The notes under the pieces were generated by a model. It worked only from the letters and a program-made list of their open reading frames with translations, was not told where the DNA came from and ran no database searches. A DNA stretch of 64,000 nt, from assembly GCF_001953885.1 (NCBI RefSeq), contig NZ_MQUS01000013.1:62001-126000 (forward strand), read 5' to 3'. Every line of letters starts with the position of its first letter. Position 1 is the first letter of the stretch. This DNA comes from Streptomyces sp. IMTB 2501 (GTDB lineage: Bacteria; Actinomycetota; Actinomycetes; Streptomycetales; Streptomycetaceae). The translations under genes and the position numbers were made by a program. Below are positions 45,274 to 55,868 of this stretch, in pieces.

Positions 45274-45807
45274 ATGCACCCCGACAACGCCACCACCCCC
45301 AAGCCCGCCGCCCGCCACGAGCACGGGGCCACCCCAGCCCGCTTCCCCGTACTCGTCGACGCCGCCCTGCGCGCCGCCGGCTGGCAACCCGGACGCTGGG
45401 ACATAAAACAGGCAGAAATCTGGGCCGACGCCCTACGCGAACACACCTCACCCGCCGGACACCGGCACACCGTCTTCCCCGCAGCCGTCGAAGCCTGGGC
45501 CGAATTCGGCGGCCTCCGCATCACCCCCAGCGGCCCCGGCCGCCAGATCGCCCCCGCCACCCTCCACCTCGACCCCCTGCACGGCCTCCACCACGCCCGC
45601 ACCCTCGGCGACCTCGGCCGCGCCCTGGGCACCGAGATCTGCCCCCTCGGCGAAGAGACCGACACCGCCGCCGTCCTCGCCATCGACACCGAAGGCCGCG
45701 TCTACACCCTCGACCACACCGGCGACTGGTACGCAGGCCCCGACATCGACCACGCCCTCGCCGCCCTCATCACCGGCATCGAACCCGTCCGCCTCACCGC
45801 CGGCTGA
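45274..45807 (+). CDS. SUKH-3 domain immunity-like protein
   Basis: A 177-residue protein with the SUKH-3 pattern: VDAALRAAGWQPGRW near residue 35, AAVEAWAEFGGLRI in the middle, DLGRALGTEICPLGEETD, then LAIDTEGRVYTLDHTGDWYAG, where the family ends in a conserved G-x-Y/D-x-x-x-G-x-W. SUKH-3 proteins are immunity factors for deaminase and nuclease toxins. It follows the YwqJ-type deaminase gene and has its own AAGGGC site before ATG 45274. It is convergent with the histidine kinase gene. Confidence 0.87.
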   Translation: MHPDNATTPKPAARHEHGATPARFPVLVDAALRAAGWQPGRWDIKQAEIWADALREHTSPAGHRHTVFPAAVEAWAEFGGLRITPSGPGRQIAPATLHLDPLHGLHHARTLGDLGRALGTEICPLGEETDTAAVLAIDTEGRVYTLDHTGDWYAGPDIDHALAALITGIEPVRLTAG

Positions 45808-45844
45808 GACGCCACCGAAACCCGGCCCCCGAGGCAATCAAGGC

Positions 45845-47146
45845 TCACACCGCCGGAATCACCGCCGACACCCGAAAACCACCCGCATCCGTCGGCCCCG
45901 ACACAAACACACCACCCAACGCCACAACCCGCTCCCGCATCCCCACCAAACCGTTCCCACCCGACGGCAACCCCGCCGCCGACGCCGACCCCGGCTCCGG
46001 CGGCGGCTCGTTCTCCACCTGCATCGCGATCTCCGACACCCGATGCGCAAGACGCACATGCGTCTTCGCACCCGCCGCATGCTTGTGGACGTTCGTCAAC
46101 GCCTCCTGCACCACCCGGTACGCCGTCCGCTCGATCTGCGCCGCATACGACCGCACCTCCCCCTCCACCGACAGATCCACAACCATCCCCGCCGCAGCCG
46201 ACTGCCCGATCAACTCATCCAACGCCGACAGACACGGCCCGTCCTCCACCACCGCCCGAGAAGCCGCAGCCGCAACCGCCTCCCGCACCGCCGCCAACGG
46301 CACCCCCGCCCCCCGCCGGCCCACATCCTCCCCCGCCCGCAACACCCCGAGCATCTCCCGCAACTCGGTCAACGCCTGCCGCCCCATGTCCCCCACCAGA
46401 GCGGCATTCCGCACAGCCTTCTCCGGATCCTTCCGGGCCACCGCCTGCAACGCCGCCGAATGCACCACCATCAGACTCACCCGATGCGCGACGACGTCAT
46501 GCATCTCCCTCGCGATCCGCGTCCGCTCCTCATTGCGCGCCCACTCGGCCCGCTCCTCCGCCCGCTCCGCCAGCAACTGAAGCTCCCGCTCCAGCGAATC
46601 CGCCCGCTCCCGCAAGCTCTCCATCAACCGCCGCCGCGCCCCCACATACAACCCCAGCAACACCGGCGGAGCCGTCAGCCCCAACGCCGTCGTCACCGCC
46701 GCGAACGGCACGAACCAGTCACCCAGCGTCAGGTCACCCCGCGCCATGTCCTGCCGCACCCGCACGAACGTCACGACCGCCGTCCCCACCAGCGACATCC
46801 CCGCCAACGCCCCGATGATCCGGCGCGGCAACTCACACGAGGCGAGGGTGTACAGGCCGACGACACCCAGCAGAAACCCCATCTGCGCAGGCGTGATCGC
46901 GATGGCGACGAGCACGACAGCGATCGGCCACTTCCGCCGCAGGAGCAACACCGACCCGGCGATCAGGCCGAAAACGATCCCCACCGACACCGGGATTCCC
47001 GCGTCCCTGGCGAACGGAACCCCCTCCGCGCCGCACTCCACAGCGGACACCAGCGCGAGACTCCCGTCGAGCACCGCACTGCGCCACCTCCCCCACCACC
47101 ACGGGCCGGTCAGGCCCCTGGCGTGGTCTTCCCCCGTAGTGGTCAT
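45845..47146 (-). CDS. NarL-type sensor histidine kinase (orphan)
   Basis: A 433-residue kinase. Four to five membrane helices (about 25-170) make up the sensor. A short coiled coil leads to the HisKA_3 dimerisation domain with phospho-acceptor His in TRIAREMHDVVAHRVSLMVV, then a HATPase_c domain (AYRVVQEALTNVHKHA, and GLVGMRERVVALGG as the G box). Kinases of this type normally pair with an adjacent LuxR-family regulator; none is next to it. The nearest LuxR-type regulator in the window is at 60081 and is not linked. ATG 47146. Confidence 0.9.
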   Translation of the reverse strand: MTTTGEDHARGLTGPWWWGRWRSAVLDGSLALVSAVECGAEGVPFARDAGIPVSVGIVFGLIAGSVLLLRRKWPIAVVLVAIAITPAQMGFLLGVVGLYTLASCELPRRIIGALAGMSLVGTAVVTFVRVRQDMARGDLTLGDWFVPFAAVTTALGLTAPPVLLGLYVGARRRLMESLRERADSLERELQLLAERAEERAEWARNEERTRIAREMHDVVAHRVSLMVVHSAALQAVARKDPEKAVRNAALVGDMGRQALTELREMLGVLRAGEDVGRRGAGVPLAAVREAVAAAASRAVVEDGPCLSALDELIGQSAAAGMVVDLSVEGEVRSYAAQIERTAYRVVQEALTNVHKHAAGAKTHVRLAHRVSEIAMQVENEPPPEPGSASAAGLPSGGNGLVGMRERVVALGGVFVSGPTDAGGFRVSAVIPAV

Positions 47147-47306
47147 GCATCCAGCCTACGGGCCACCGCCGGCCCTTTTCCGGCGACTTACGCGGACCCC
47201 TACACACCACACTCCGTAACCGAGCGAACCTGATACCCACAGGTATCCCTCGAACTGGTGAACCCTTCCCGTTCGACCCTGGAACGCACCATTCCGGCCA
47301 GACGGT

Positions 47307-48173
47307 ATGCCCATGGCACATTCACCAGGCAAATACGTCGACTTCGAGGGCTTACGGCAGCAGGCGGTCGCCTTGCGCCGGGCCGGCTACAGCCTCCGGC
47401 AGATCCGGGACGAGCTGAAGATCTTCAACAACGACATCCTCAACCAGCTGGTCAAGGGCGAGCCCCCACCGGAGTGGACCAAGCGCCCGAACGCGAAGGA
47501 CGACCTCCGGGCAAAGGCCCGGGAGCTACGGCTCCAGGGCTGGACCTACGACCAGATCGAGGCGGAGCTGGGGTGCTCGCGCAGTTCGGTGTCGCTGTGG
47601 GTACGGGACCTTCCGAGGCCCGAACCCCGGTACACGCCGGAGGAGCAGCGCGCACTCATGCGAGAGGGTCTGGCAAGGCGCCGCGCCACAGAGAGGGAGA
47701 AGCTCGAAATGACCAAGGTGGCCGCGCTGCGAGAGACCGGAGAACTCACCGATCGCGAGCTCTTCATGGTGGGCGTCGCGCTCTACTGGGCAGAGGGGTC
47801 GAAGAGCAAGCCGTACGACCGCCGAGAGCGCGCGATCTTCGTCAACAGCGACCCCGGAGTGATCAAGACCTACTTGGCTTGGCTGGACCTGCTCGAGGTG
47901 GACCGCGAGCGCCTGAACTTTCGGCTGCTCATCCACGAGTCGGCGGACGTCGATGCGGCGCACCGCTTCTGGTCAGCCGTCGCCGACGTCGACACGTCGG
48001 TGTTCGCCAAGCCGACCCTGAAGAAGCACAATCCCAAGACCGTCCGCAAGAACACCGGGGACGACTATCACGGCTGCCTGGTCATCGGCGTAGCCCGAAG
48101 CGCCCACTTGTACAACCGCATCGAAGGCTGGTGGGCCGGAATCGTGGCCCAAGCCGAGACACGTCTCGGGTAA
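47307..48173 (+). CDS. HTH / LAGLIDADG-like protein containing a TTA codon
   Basis: A 288-residue protein. Two resolvase-like helix-turn-helix segments (LRRAGYSLRQIRDELKIFNND, and LRLQGWTYDQIEAELGCSRSSVSLWV) are followed by a basic linker. The C-terminal domain (about 145-285) has FMVGVALYWAEGSK, IFVNSDPGVIKTYLAWL and a late CLVIGVARSAHLYNRIEGW. The LYW-x-EG-x-K ... NSDP pattern resembles degenerate LAGLIDADG endonuclease-type proteins. Codon 16 (47352-47354) is TTA, so translation should depend on bldA. An ATG two codons later is an alternative start. It ends 14 bases before tRNA-Gln. Function unproven. Confidence 0.75.
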   Translation: MPMAHSPGKYVDFEGLRQQAVALRRAGYSLRQIRDELKIFNNDILNQLVKGEPPPEWTKRPNAKDDLRAKARELRLQGWTYDQIEAELGCSRSSVSLWVRDLPRPEPRYTPEEQRALMREGLARRRATEREKLEMTKVAALRETGELTDRELFMVGVALYWAEGSKSKPYDRRERAIFVNSDPGVIKTYLAWLDLLEVDRERLNFRLLIHESADVDAAHRFWSAVADVDTSVFAKPTLKKHNPKTVRKNTGDDYHGCLVIGVARSAHLYNRIEGWWAGIVAQAETRLG

Positions 48174-48187
48174 GGTCTGAGGCGCTG

Positions 48188-48260
48188 TCCCCCGTGGTGT
48201 AACTGGCAGCACACTGGTTTTTGGTACCAGCAGGACAAGGTTCGAATCCTTGCGGGGGAG
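48188..48260 (+). tRNA. tRNA-Gln (anticodon TTG)
   Basis: The acceptor stem TCCCCCG/CGGGGGA, D arm GGTGTAACTGGCAGC, anticodon stem CTGGT/ACCAG with loop TTTTGGT (anticodon TTG), T arm AAGGTTCGAATCCTT, discriminator G and encoded CCA (48261-48263) form a complete tRNA. It lies between the HTH/LAGLIDADG-like gene and glmU. Confidence 0.95.
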
Positions 48261-48283
48261 CCACAGCACACAAGACCTAGGTT

Positions 48284-48311
48284 CGGGCCCTGACCTCCCA
48301 GTCAGGGCCCG
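48284..48311 (+). terminator. Terminator after tRNA-Gln
   Basis: A perfect 11 bp inverted repeat (48284-48294 with 48301-48311) and 6-base loop lies 24 bases after the tRNA. Confidence 0.75.
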
Positions 48312-48388
48312 CTCTCATGTCCCCCACGAAACGCCCCGGTATCCTGCGGCTGTCATCCCCACTCAACCCTCAGCCGAAGGGCAACCCC

Positions 48389-49837
48389 GTGAGCGCCATC
48401 CGCCCGGCCGCCGTCGTCGTTCTCGCAGCGGGTGAGGGCACCCGTATGAAGTCGGCCACACCGAAGGTCCTGCACGAGATCTGTGGCCGTTCCCTGGTCG
48501 GTCATGTGCTGGCCGCCGCCCGTGAGTTGGACCCGCAGAACCTGGTCGTGGTCGTGGGCCACGCCCGTGAGCAGGTCGGTGCCCACCTCGCCGAGATCGA
48601 CCCGGCCACCAGGACCGCCGTACAGGCGGAGCAGAACGGGACCGGGCATGCCGTGCGGATGGGCCTGGAGGAGCTGGGCGGGGTCGTGGAGGGGACCGTC
48701 GTGGTCGTGTGCGGGGACACGCCGCTGCTCACCGCCGACACCCTGAAGCAGTTGGCCGGGACCCACGCCGGCGACGGCAATGCCGTGACCGTGCTGACGG
48801 CCGAGGTGCCGGATGCGACCGGTTACGGCCGGATCGTGCGGGACGAGGCGACGGGCGCCGTCACCGCGATCGTGGAGCACAAGGACGCGACCGAGGCTCA
48901 GCGGGCGATCCGGGAGATCAACAGCGGGGTGTTCGCGTTCGACGGGCAGTTGCTGGCGGACGCGTTGAAGAAGGTGCGGACGGACAACAGTCAGGGTGAG
49001 GAGTACCTGACTGATGTGCTCGGGATTCTCCGGGAGGCCGGTCACCGTGTGGGCGCTTCCGTGGCGGGCGATCACCGGGAGATCGCCGGGATCAACAACC
49101 GGGTGCAGCTCGCCGAGGCGCGGCGGATTCTGAACGACCGGTTGCTGACGGCCGCGATGCTGGACGGGGTCACGGTCGTCGACCCTGCCTCGACCTGGGT
49201 GGACGTGACCGTGACCTTCGAGCGGGACGCCGTCGTTCTGCCGAACACGCTGCTGACCGGGTCGACGCATGTCGGTGAGGGTGCCGAGGTGGGGCCGAAC
49301 AGCCGGTTGAAGGACACGCGGGTGGGTGCGGGGGCGCGGGTGGACAACACCGTGTCGGATTCTGCTCACGTCGGTCCGAACGCGAGTGTGGGGCCGTACG
49401 CGTATCTGCGGCCCGGTACGCGGCTGGGTGCGAAGGGCAAGATCGGGACCTACGTCGAGACGAAGAACGCGTCCATCGGCGAGGGGACGAAGGTGCCGCA
49501 TCTGTCGTATGTGGGGGATGCGACGATCGGTGAGTACACGAACATCGGGGCGGCGAGTGTGTTCGTGAACTATGACGGTCAGGACAAGCACCACACCACG
49601 GTCGGGTCGCATTGCCGTACTGGTTCGGACAACATGTTTGTGGCTCCTGTCACGGTCGGGGACGGTGCGTACACCGCCGCCGGGTCTGTGATCACGAAGG
49701 ATGTGCCGCCCGGTTCGCTGGCCGTGGCCCGTGGTCAGCAGCGGAATATCGAGGGTTGGGTGGCTCGGAAGCGTCCGGGGAGTGCGGCTGCGAAGGCGGC
49801 CGAGGTGGCGTCCCGGCGGGGTGAGAGCGAGGAGTGA
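48389..49837 (+). CDS. glmU: Bifunctional GlmU (N-acetylglucosamine-1-P uridyltransferase / glucosamine-1-P acetyltransferase)
   Basis: A 482-residue enzyme making UDP-GlcNAc for peptidoglycan. The N-terminal nucleotidyltransferase domain has LAAGEGTRMKSATPKVLHEI, AEQNGTGHAVRMG and CGDTPLLTADT. The C-terminal left-handed beta-helix (about 265-460) has hexapeptide repeats and the acetyltransferase segment NYDGQDKHHTTVGSHCRTGS. GTG 48389 gives the normal length; the open frame starting at 48317 begins inside the tRNA terminator. It heads the same-strand block glmU-prs-rplY-pth. Confidence 0.96.
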   Translation: MSAIRPAAVVVLAAGEGTRMKSATPKVLHEICGRSLVGHVLAAARELDPQNLVVVVGHAREQVGAHLAEIDPATRTAVQAEQNGTGHAVRMGLEELGGVVEGTVVVVCGDTPLLTADTLKQLAGTHAGDGNAVTVLTAEVPDATGYGRIVRDEATGAVTAIVEHKDATEAQRAIREINSGVFAFDGQLLADALKKVRTDNSQGEEYLTDVLGILREAGHRVGASVAGDHREIAGINNRVQLAEARRILNDRLLTAAMLDGVTVVDPASTWVDVTVTFERDAVVLPNTLLTGSTHVGEGAEVGPNSRLKDTRVGAGARVDNTVSDSAHVGPNASVGPYAYLRPGTRLGAKGKIGTYVETKNASIGEGTKVPHLSYVGDATIGEYTNIGAASVFVNYDGQDKHHTTVGSHCRTGSDNMFVAPVTVGDGAYTAAGSVITKDVPPGSLAVARGQQRNIEGWVARKRPGSAAAKAAEVASRRGESEE

Positions 49838-49990
49838 CCGGAAACGGGTGCGTCGAACTCGGCGTACCGTGATAAGTGCACTTCCGCACTGTGCACCCCG
49901 CACCCTTACCAGCTGATTTGGCCTCTCATGCCCAGCCGAGAGGTCGCCGAGCAGCCGGCTGGCTGAGACAACCTCTGAGGAGACTGTGCT

Positions 49991-50971
49991 GTGACCGGGA
50001 TCAAGACGACCGGCGAGAAGAAGTTGATGTTCTTCTCCGGCCGCGCCCACCCCGAGCTTGCCGAGGAGGTCGCCCAGCAGCTGGGTGTCGGGGTCGTCCC
50101 GACGAAGGCCTTCGACTTCGCGAACGGCGAGATCTACGTCCGTTACCAGGAGTCGGCGCGTGGTGCCGACTGCTTCGTGATCCAGAGCCACACGGCTCCG
50201 ATCAACCAGTGGATCATGGAGCAGCTGATCATGATCGACGCGTTGAAGCGTGCGTCGGCTCGCTCCATCACGGTGATTGTGCCGTTCTACGGTTACGCGC
50301 GGCAGGACAAGAAGCACCGGGGTCGTGAACCGATTTCGGCGCGTCTGATCGCCGATCTGATGAAGACGGCGGGTGCGGACCGGATTCTGACCGTGGATCT
50401 GCACACGGATCAGATCCAGGGTTTCTTCGACGGTCCGGTGGACCATCTGTTCGCGCTGCCGCTGCTCGCGGACTATGTGGGTACGAAGGTGGACCGGGAC
50501 AAGCTGACGATCGTGTCGCCGGACGCGGGCCGGGTGCGGGTGGCGGACCGGTGGTGCGACCGGCTCGGTGCGCCGCTGGCGATCGTGCACAAGCGGCGTG
50601 ACAAGGACGTGGCGAATCAGGTGACCGTCCACGAGGTCGTGGGTGAGGTCAAGGGCCGGGTGTGTGTCCTGGTCGATGACATGATCGACACGGGTGGCAC
50701 GATCTGTGCGGCTGCGGATGCGCTGTTCGCGCATGGTGCGGAGGACGTGATCGTGACTGCGACGCATGGTGTGCTGTCGGGTCCTGCGGCGGACCGGCTG
50801 AAGAATTCGCGGGTGAGTGAGTTCGTGTTCACGAACACGCTGCCGACGCCTGCGGAGCTGGGCCGGGATCTGGACAAGATCACGGTGTTGTCGATCGCTC
50901 CGACCATTGCGAGTGCGGTGCGTGAGGTGTTCGAGGACGGTTCGGTGACGAGCCTGTTCGACGAGCAGTGA
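49991..50971 (+). CDS. prs: Ribose-phosphate pyrophosphokinase
   Basis: A 326-residue enzyme making PRPP from ribose-5-phosphate and ATP, a precursor of nucleotides, His and Trp. Key segments are FFSGRAHPELAEEVAQQLGV, the flexible catalytic loop FYGYARQDKKHRGREPISA, the divalent-metal site DLHTDQIQGFFDGPVDHL and the PRPP loop VLVDDMIDTGGTI. GTG 49991 follows GAGGAG by nine bases. The 153-bp leader after glmU contains AGCAGCCGGCTGGCT, a short hairpin. It is the usual actinobacterial neighbour of glmU. Confidence 0.96.
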   Translation: MTGIKTTGEKKLMFFSGRAHPELAEEVAQQLGVGVVPTKAFDFANGEIYVRYQESARGADCFVIQSHTAPINQWIMEQLIMIDALKRASARSITVIVPFYGYARQDKKHRGREPISARLIADLMKTAGADRILTVDLHTDQIQGFFDGPVDHLFALPLLADYVGTKVDRDKLTIVSPDAGRVRVADRWCDRLGAPLAIVHKRRDKDVANQVTVHEVVGEVKGRVCVLVDDMIDTGGTICAAADALFAHGAEDVIVTATHGVLSGPAADRLKNSRVSEFVFTNTLPTPAELGRDLDKITVLSIAPTIASAVREVFEDGSVTSLFDEQ

Positions 50972-51012
50972 GGTGTTCGCGGTCCTGTTGTGAGGGCTAG
51001 GCGGAGATCCTT

Positions 51013-51069
51013 TTGAGTGCGGCCTCCCTGTCCGAGTAGACTGTTGCAGTTGCTCGGCGAGGGAGGCCG
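51013..51069 (+). promoter_or_regulatory. rplY promoter inside an interrupted palindrome
   Basis: TTGAGT (51013-51018), 18 bases, TAGACT (51037-51042) is a vegetative-type promoter with start near 51049. The same DNA forms an inverted repeat, 51020-51036 with 51053-51069 (15 of 17 pairs), whose loop contains the -10. It may be a regulatory cruciform or operator. Confidence 0.5.
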
Positions 51070-51169
51070 TACTTGTGTGTACGGCGGTCCGTTATCGACG
51101 CGCTCTTCGTAGCAGGCCGTTCGTGGCCGGGTGACCACGTCCGTTCCGTTCCTGCGAGGAGTGATCGAT

Positions 51170-51769
51170 ATGTCCGAGGTGAAGCTCGCCGCCGAGACCC
51201 GTACCGAGTTCGGTAAGGGTGCCGCCCGTCGCATCCGCCGTGACAACAAGGTTCCGGTTGTTCTGTACGGCCACGGCACCGAGCCGGTGCACCTGACCCT
51301 GCCGGGTCACGACCTGTCGCTGGCGCTGCGTACGCCGAACGTCCTGATCTCCCTGGACATCGACGGCAAGACCAACGAGCTGGCGATCCCGAAGGCCGTC
51401 CAGCGTGACGCGATCAAGGGCTTCCTGGAGCACGTGGACCTGCTGCTGGTCAAGCGTGGCGAGAAGGTCACGGTCGAGGTTCCGGTGCACGCCGAGGGTG
51501 AGCTGGCTCCGGGTGGCAACCTGCTGGAGCACGTGCTGAACACGCTGCCGGTGGAGGCCGAGGCCACGCACATCCCTGAGGCTGTCACGGTCTCCGTGGA
51601 GGGTCTGGAGGCCGGTGCCTCTGTTCTCGCCAAGGACATCGCGCTGCCGAACGGCGTGACTCTGGCCGTGGAGGAGGACGCTGTCGTTCTGCAGGTTCTG
51701 CAGGCGCAGGCCGAGGAGGCCGTCGAGGGCGAAGAGGCCGCCGAGGGCACGGAGGCGGCGGAGGCCTGA
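51170..51769 (+). CDS. rplY: 50S ribosomal protein L25/general stress protein Ctc
   Basis: A 199-residue two-domain (TL5/Ctc-type) L25. The N-terminal 5S-rRNA-binding domain (about 1-95; ETRTEFGKGAARRIRRDNKVPVVLYG) is followed by the C-terminal beta domain (about 96-185) and an acidic tail of Glu/Ala. It binds 5S rRNA in the large subunit; the long form is linked to stress in Gram-positives. ATG 51170 follows GAGGAG; an earlier in-frame start at 51131 has none. A hairpin terminator-like sequence follows, yet pth is only 75 bases away. Confidence 0.95.
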   Translation: MSEVKLAAETRTEFGKGAARRIRRDNKVPVVLYGHGTEPVHLTLPGHDLSLALRTPNVLISLDIDGKTNELAIPKAVQRDAIKGFLEHVDLLLVKRGEKVTVEVPVHAEGELAPGGNLLEHVLNTLPVEAEATHIPEAVTVSVEGLEAGASVLAKDIALPNGVTLAVEEDAVVLQVLQAQAEEAVEGEEAAEGTEAAEA

Positions 51770-51794
51770 TCCTCCCCGTCGTCATCGACTGTTC

Positions 51795-51826
51795 AGCCGC
51801 CGCTTCCCTCGCCGGGAGCGGCGGCT
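51795..51826 (+). terminator. Hairpin between rplY and pth
   Basis: A 13-14 bp stem with one bulged base (51795-51808 with 51814-51826) lies 26 bases after the rplY stop and immediately before the pth ribosome site, so it may terminate or attenuate. Confidence 0.6.
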
Positions 51827-51844
51827 GGCGCGTATCAAGGAGAC

Positions 51845-52450
51845 ATGGACGTGACCACCCCCGCCAGTAGTGATCCCTGGCTGATCGTCGGGCTCGGGAA
51901 TCCCGGGCCGGAGTACGCCATGAACCGGCACAACGTCGGTTTCATGGTGGTGGACCTGCTCGCGGAGCGGATCGGGGGGAGGTTCAAGCGGGCGGGTAAG
52001 GCGCAGGCGCAGGTGCTGGAGGGGCGGATCGGTCCGGTGGGGCCGGCGAATCGGCGGGTGATCCTGGCGAAGCCGATGTCGTACATGAATCTGTCCGGTG
52101 GTCCGGTGAACGCGTTGAAGGATTTCTACAAGGTGCCGGTGGCGAACATCGTGGCCGTGCATGACGAGCTGGACATCGACTACGGGGTGCTGCGGCTGAA
52201 GCTGGGCGGTGGTGACAATGGGCACAACGGCCTGAAGTCGATGACGAAGGCGATGGGTTCGGATTATCACCGGGTGCGGTTCGGGATCGGTCGGCCGCCG
52301 GGTCGTATGCAGGTTGCGGATTTTGTGCTGAAGGATTTCTCGTCGGCGGAGCGCAAGGAGCTGGACTACTTCGTGGACCGTGCGGCGGATGCGGCGGAGT
52401 GTCTGGTGATCGAGGGGCTGGAGCGGGCGCAGGGTGCGTACAACTCCTGA
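51845..52450 (+). CDS. pth: Peptidyl-tRNA hydrolase
   Basis: A 201-residue esterase that frees tRNA from prematurely released peptides. Conserved: LIVGLGNPGPEYAMNRHNVGFMVVD with catalytic His in RHNVGF, KPMSYMNLSGGPV with Asn, VHDELDIDYGVLRLKLGGGDNGHNGLKS and FGIGRPPGRMQVADFVL. ATG 51845 follows AAGGAG. The rplY-pth order is common in actinobacteria. Confidence 0.96.
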   Translation: MDVTTPASSDPWLIVGLGNPGPEYAMNRHNVGFMVVDLLAERIGGRFKRAGKAQAQVLEGRIGPVGPANRRVILAKPMSYMNLSGGPVNALKDFYKVPVANIVAVHDELDIDYGVLRLKLGGGDNGHNGLKSMTKAMGSDYHRVRFGIGRPPGRMQVADFVLKDFSSAERKELDYFVDRAADAAECLVIEGLERAQGAYNS

Positions 52451-52535
52451 GTTGGCGCGTACAACTGGTGACTTGTACGGCTTTGGTTCCCGGGTGAGTT
52501 GACCGGTCGTGGCGGTATGGCCAATGATCCCGGCC

Positions 52536-53033
52536 ATGTCTGCCACAGCTTCCGCCTCTGCTCGTCGGGCCTCCGTGACCGCTCTGCGGTTCGGGCGGGT
52601 CGCGGCGATGGGCACGGTCGCCGCGTTGATTCTGTTCGCCGGTGTGTGGGGCTCCTGGGGGACCGCGCAGCACGTGATGCTGGCGAAGGGGCGTGAGGCG
52701 GGGACGGTGCGGGTGACGCGGTGTGCCGGGGACAGTTGTTCGGGGCCGTTCAATCCGACGTCGGAGGGATCCCTGGCACGTGCGCGTGTGGAGCTCACGA
52801 AGTCCGTCGCGGTGCGGCAGGGGCAGACGTATGACGTCGTTCTGAAGCCGGGTACGTCGGACGCGGTGCGTTCGGGGCCGGCGGGGATCTTGTACGCCTG
52901 GGTGCCGTTGGGCGGGGCGTTGCTGCTGGCTTCGGTGGTGGTGGCGGGTGGGCTGCGGCTGACGCGGGCGGCGTGGGTGCTGGGGCTTTCGGGGGCGGTG
53001 TTGCTGACGTCGGCGTTTCTGGCGGTGCAGTGA
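52536..53033 (+). CDS. Membrane protein of unknown function
   Basis: About 165 residues. A first membrane segment (AAMGTVAALILFAGVWGSWGTAQHVM) is followed by an extracytoplasmic region with a close Cys pair (RCAGDSCSGPF) and a Val/Thr-rich strand section. Two C-terminal membrane helices (LYAWVPLGGALLLASVVVAG and AAWVLGLSGAVLLTSAFLAV) complete it. The family is not recognised; it is conserved at this place in Streptomyces as far as I recall. ATGs at 52524 and 52536 and a GTG at 52509 are all possible starts; none has a strong ribosome site. Confidence 0.65.
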   Translation: MSATASASARRASVTALRFGRVAAMGTVAALILFAGVWGSWGTAQHVMLAKGREAGTVRVTRCAGDSCSGPFNPTSEGSLARARVELTKSVAVRQGQTYDVVLKPGTSDAVRSGPAGILYAWVPLGGALLLASVVVAGGLRLTRAAWVLGLSGAVLLTSAFLAVQ

Positions 53034-53045
53034 GGCGGTGACGAG

Positions 53046-53084
53046 GGTGCCCCCGGGGTCGTACGACCTCGGGGGCACCTTTTT
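53046..53084. terminator. Bidirectional terminator with T-tract
   Basis: A 17-bp stem with one G-T mismatch and practically no loop (53046-53062 with 53063-53079) is followed by TTTTT (53080-53084), between convergent stops. The following 39 bases are an unusual T/G-only-rich tract. Confidence 0.85.
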
Positions 53085-53123
53085 GTGTCGTGTGCTTGTG
53101 TCGTGCTTGTTGTGTTGTTGTGG

Positions 53124-55868
<2,745 letters not shown>

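Noticed and set aside
48188..48263. Integrated element at tRNA-Gln
   Set aside because: The neighbouring gene is not an integrase and no direct repeat of the tRNA 3' end flanks it.
48317..48388. Longer GlmU start
   Set aside because: It begins within the tRNA terminator region and lacks a ribosome site; GTG 48389 gives the standard length.
53085..53123. T/G-rich tract as a small gene or promoter
   Set aside because: No frame with a start and ribosome site; it is best read as spacer after the bidirectional terminator.
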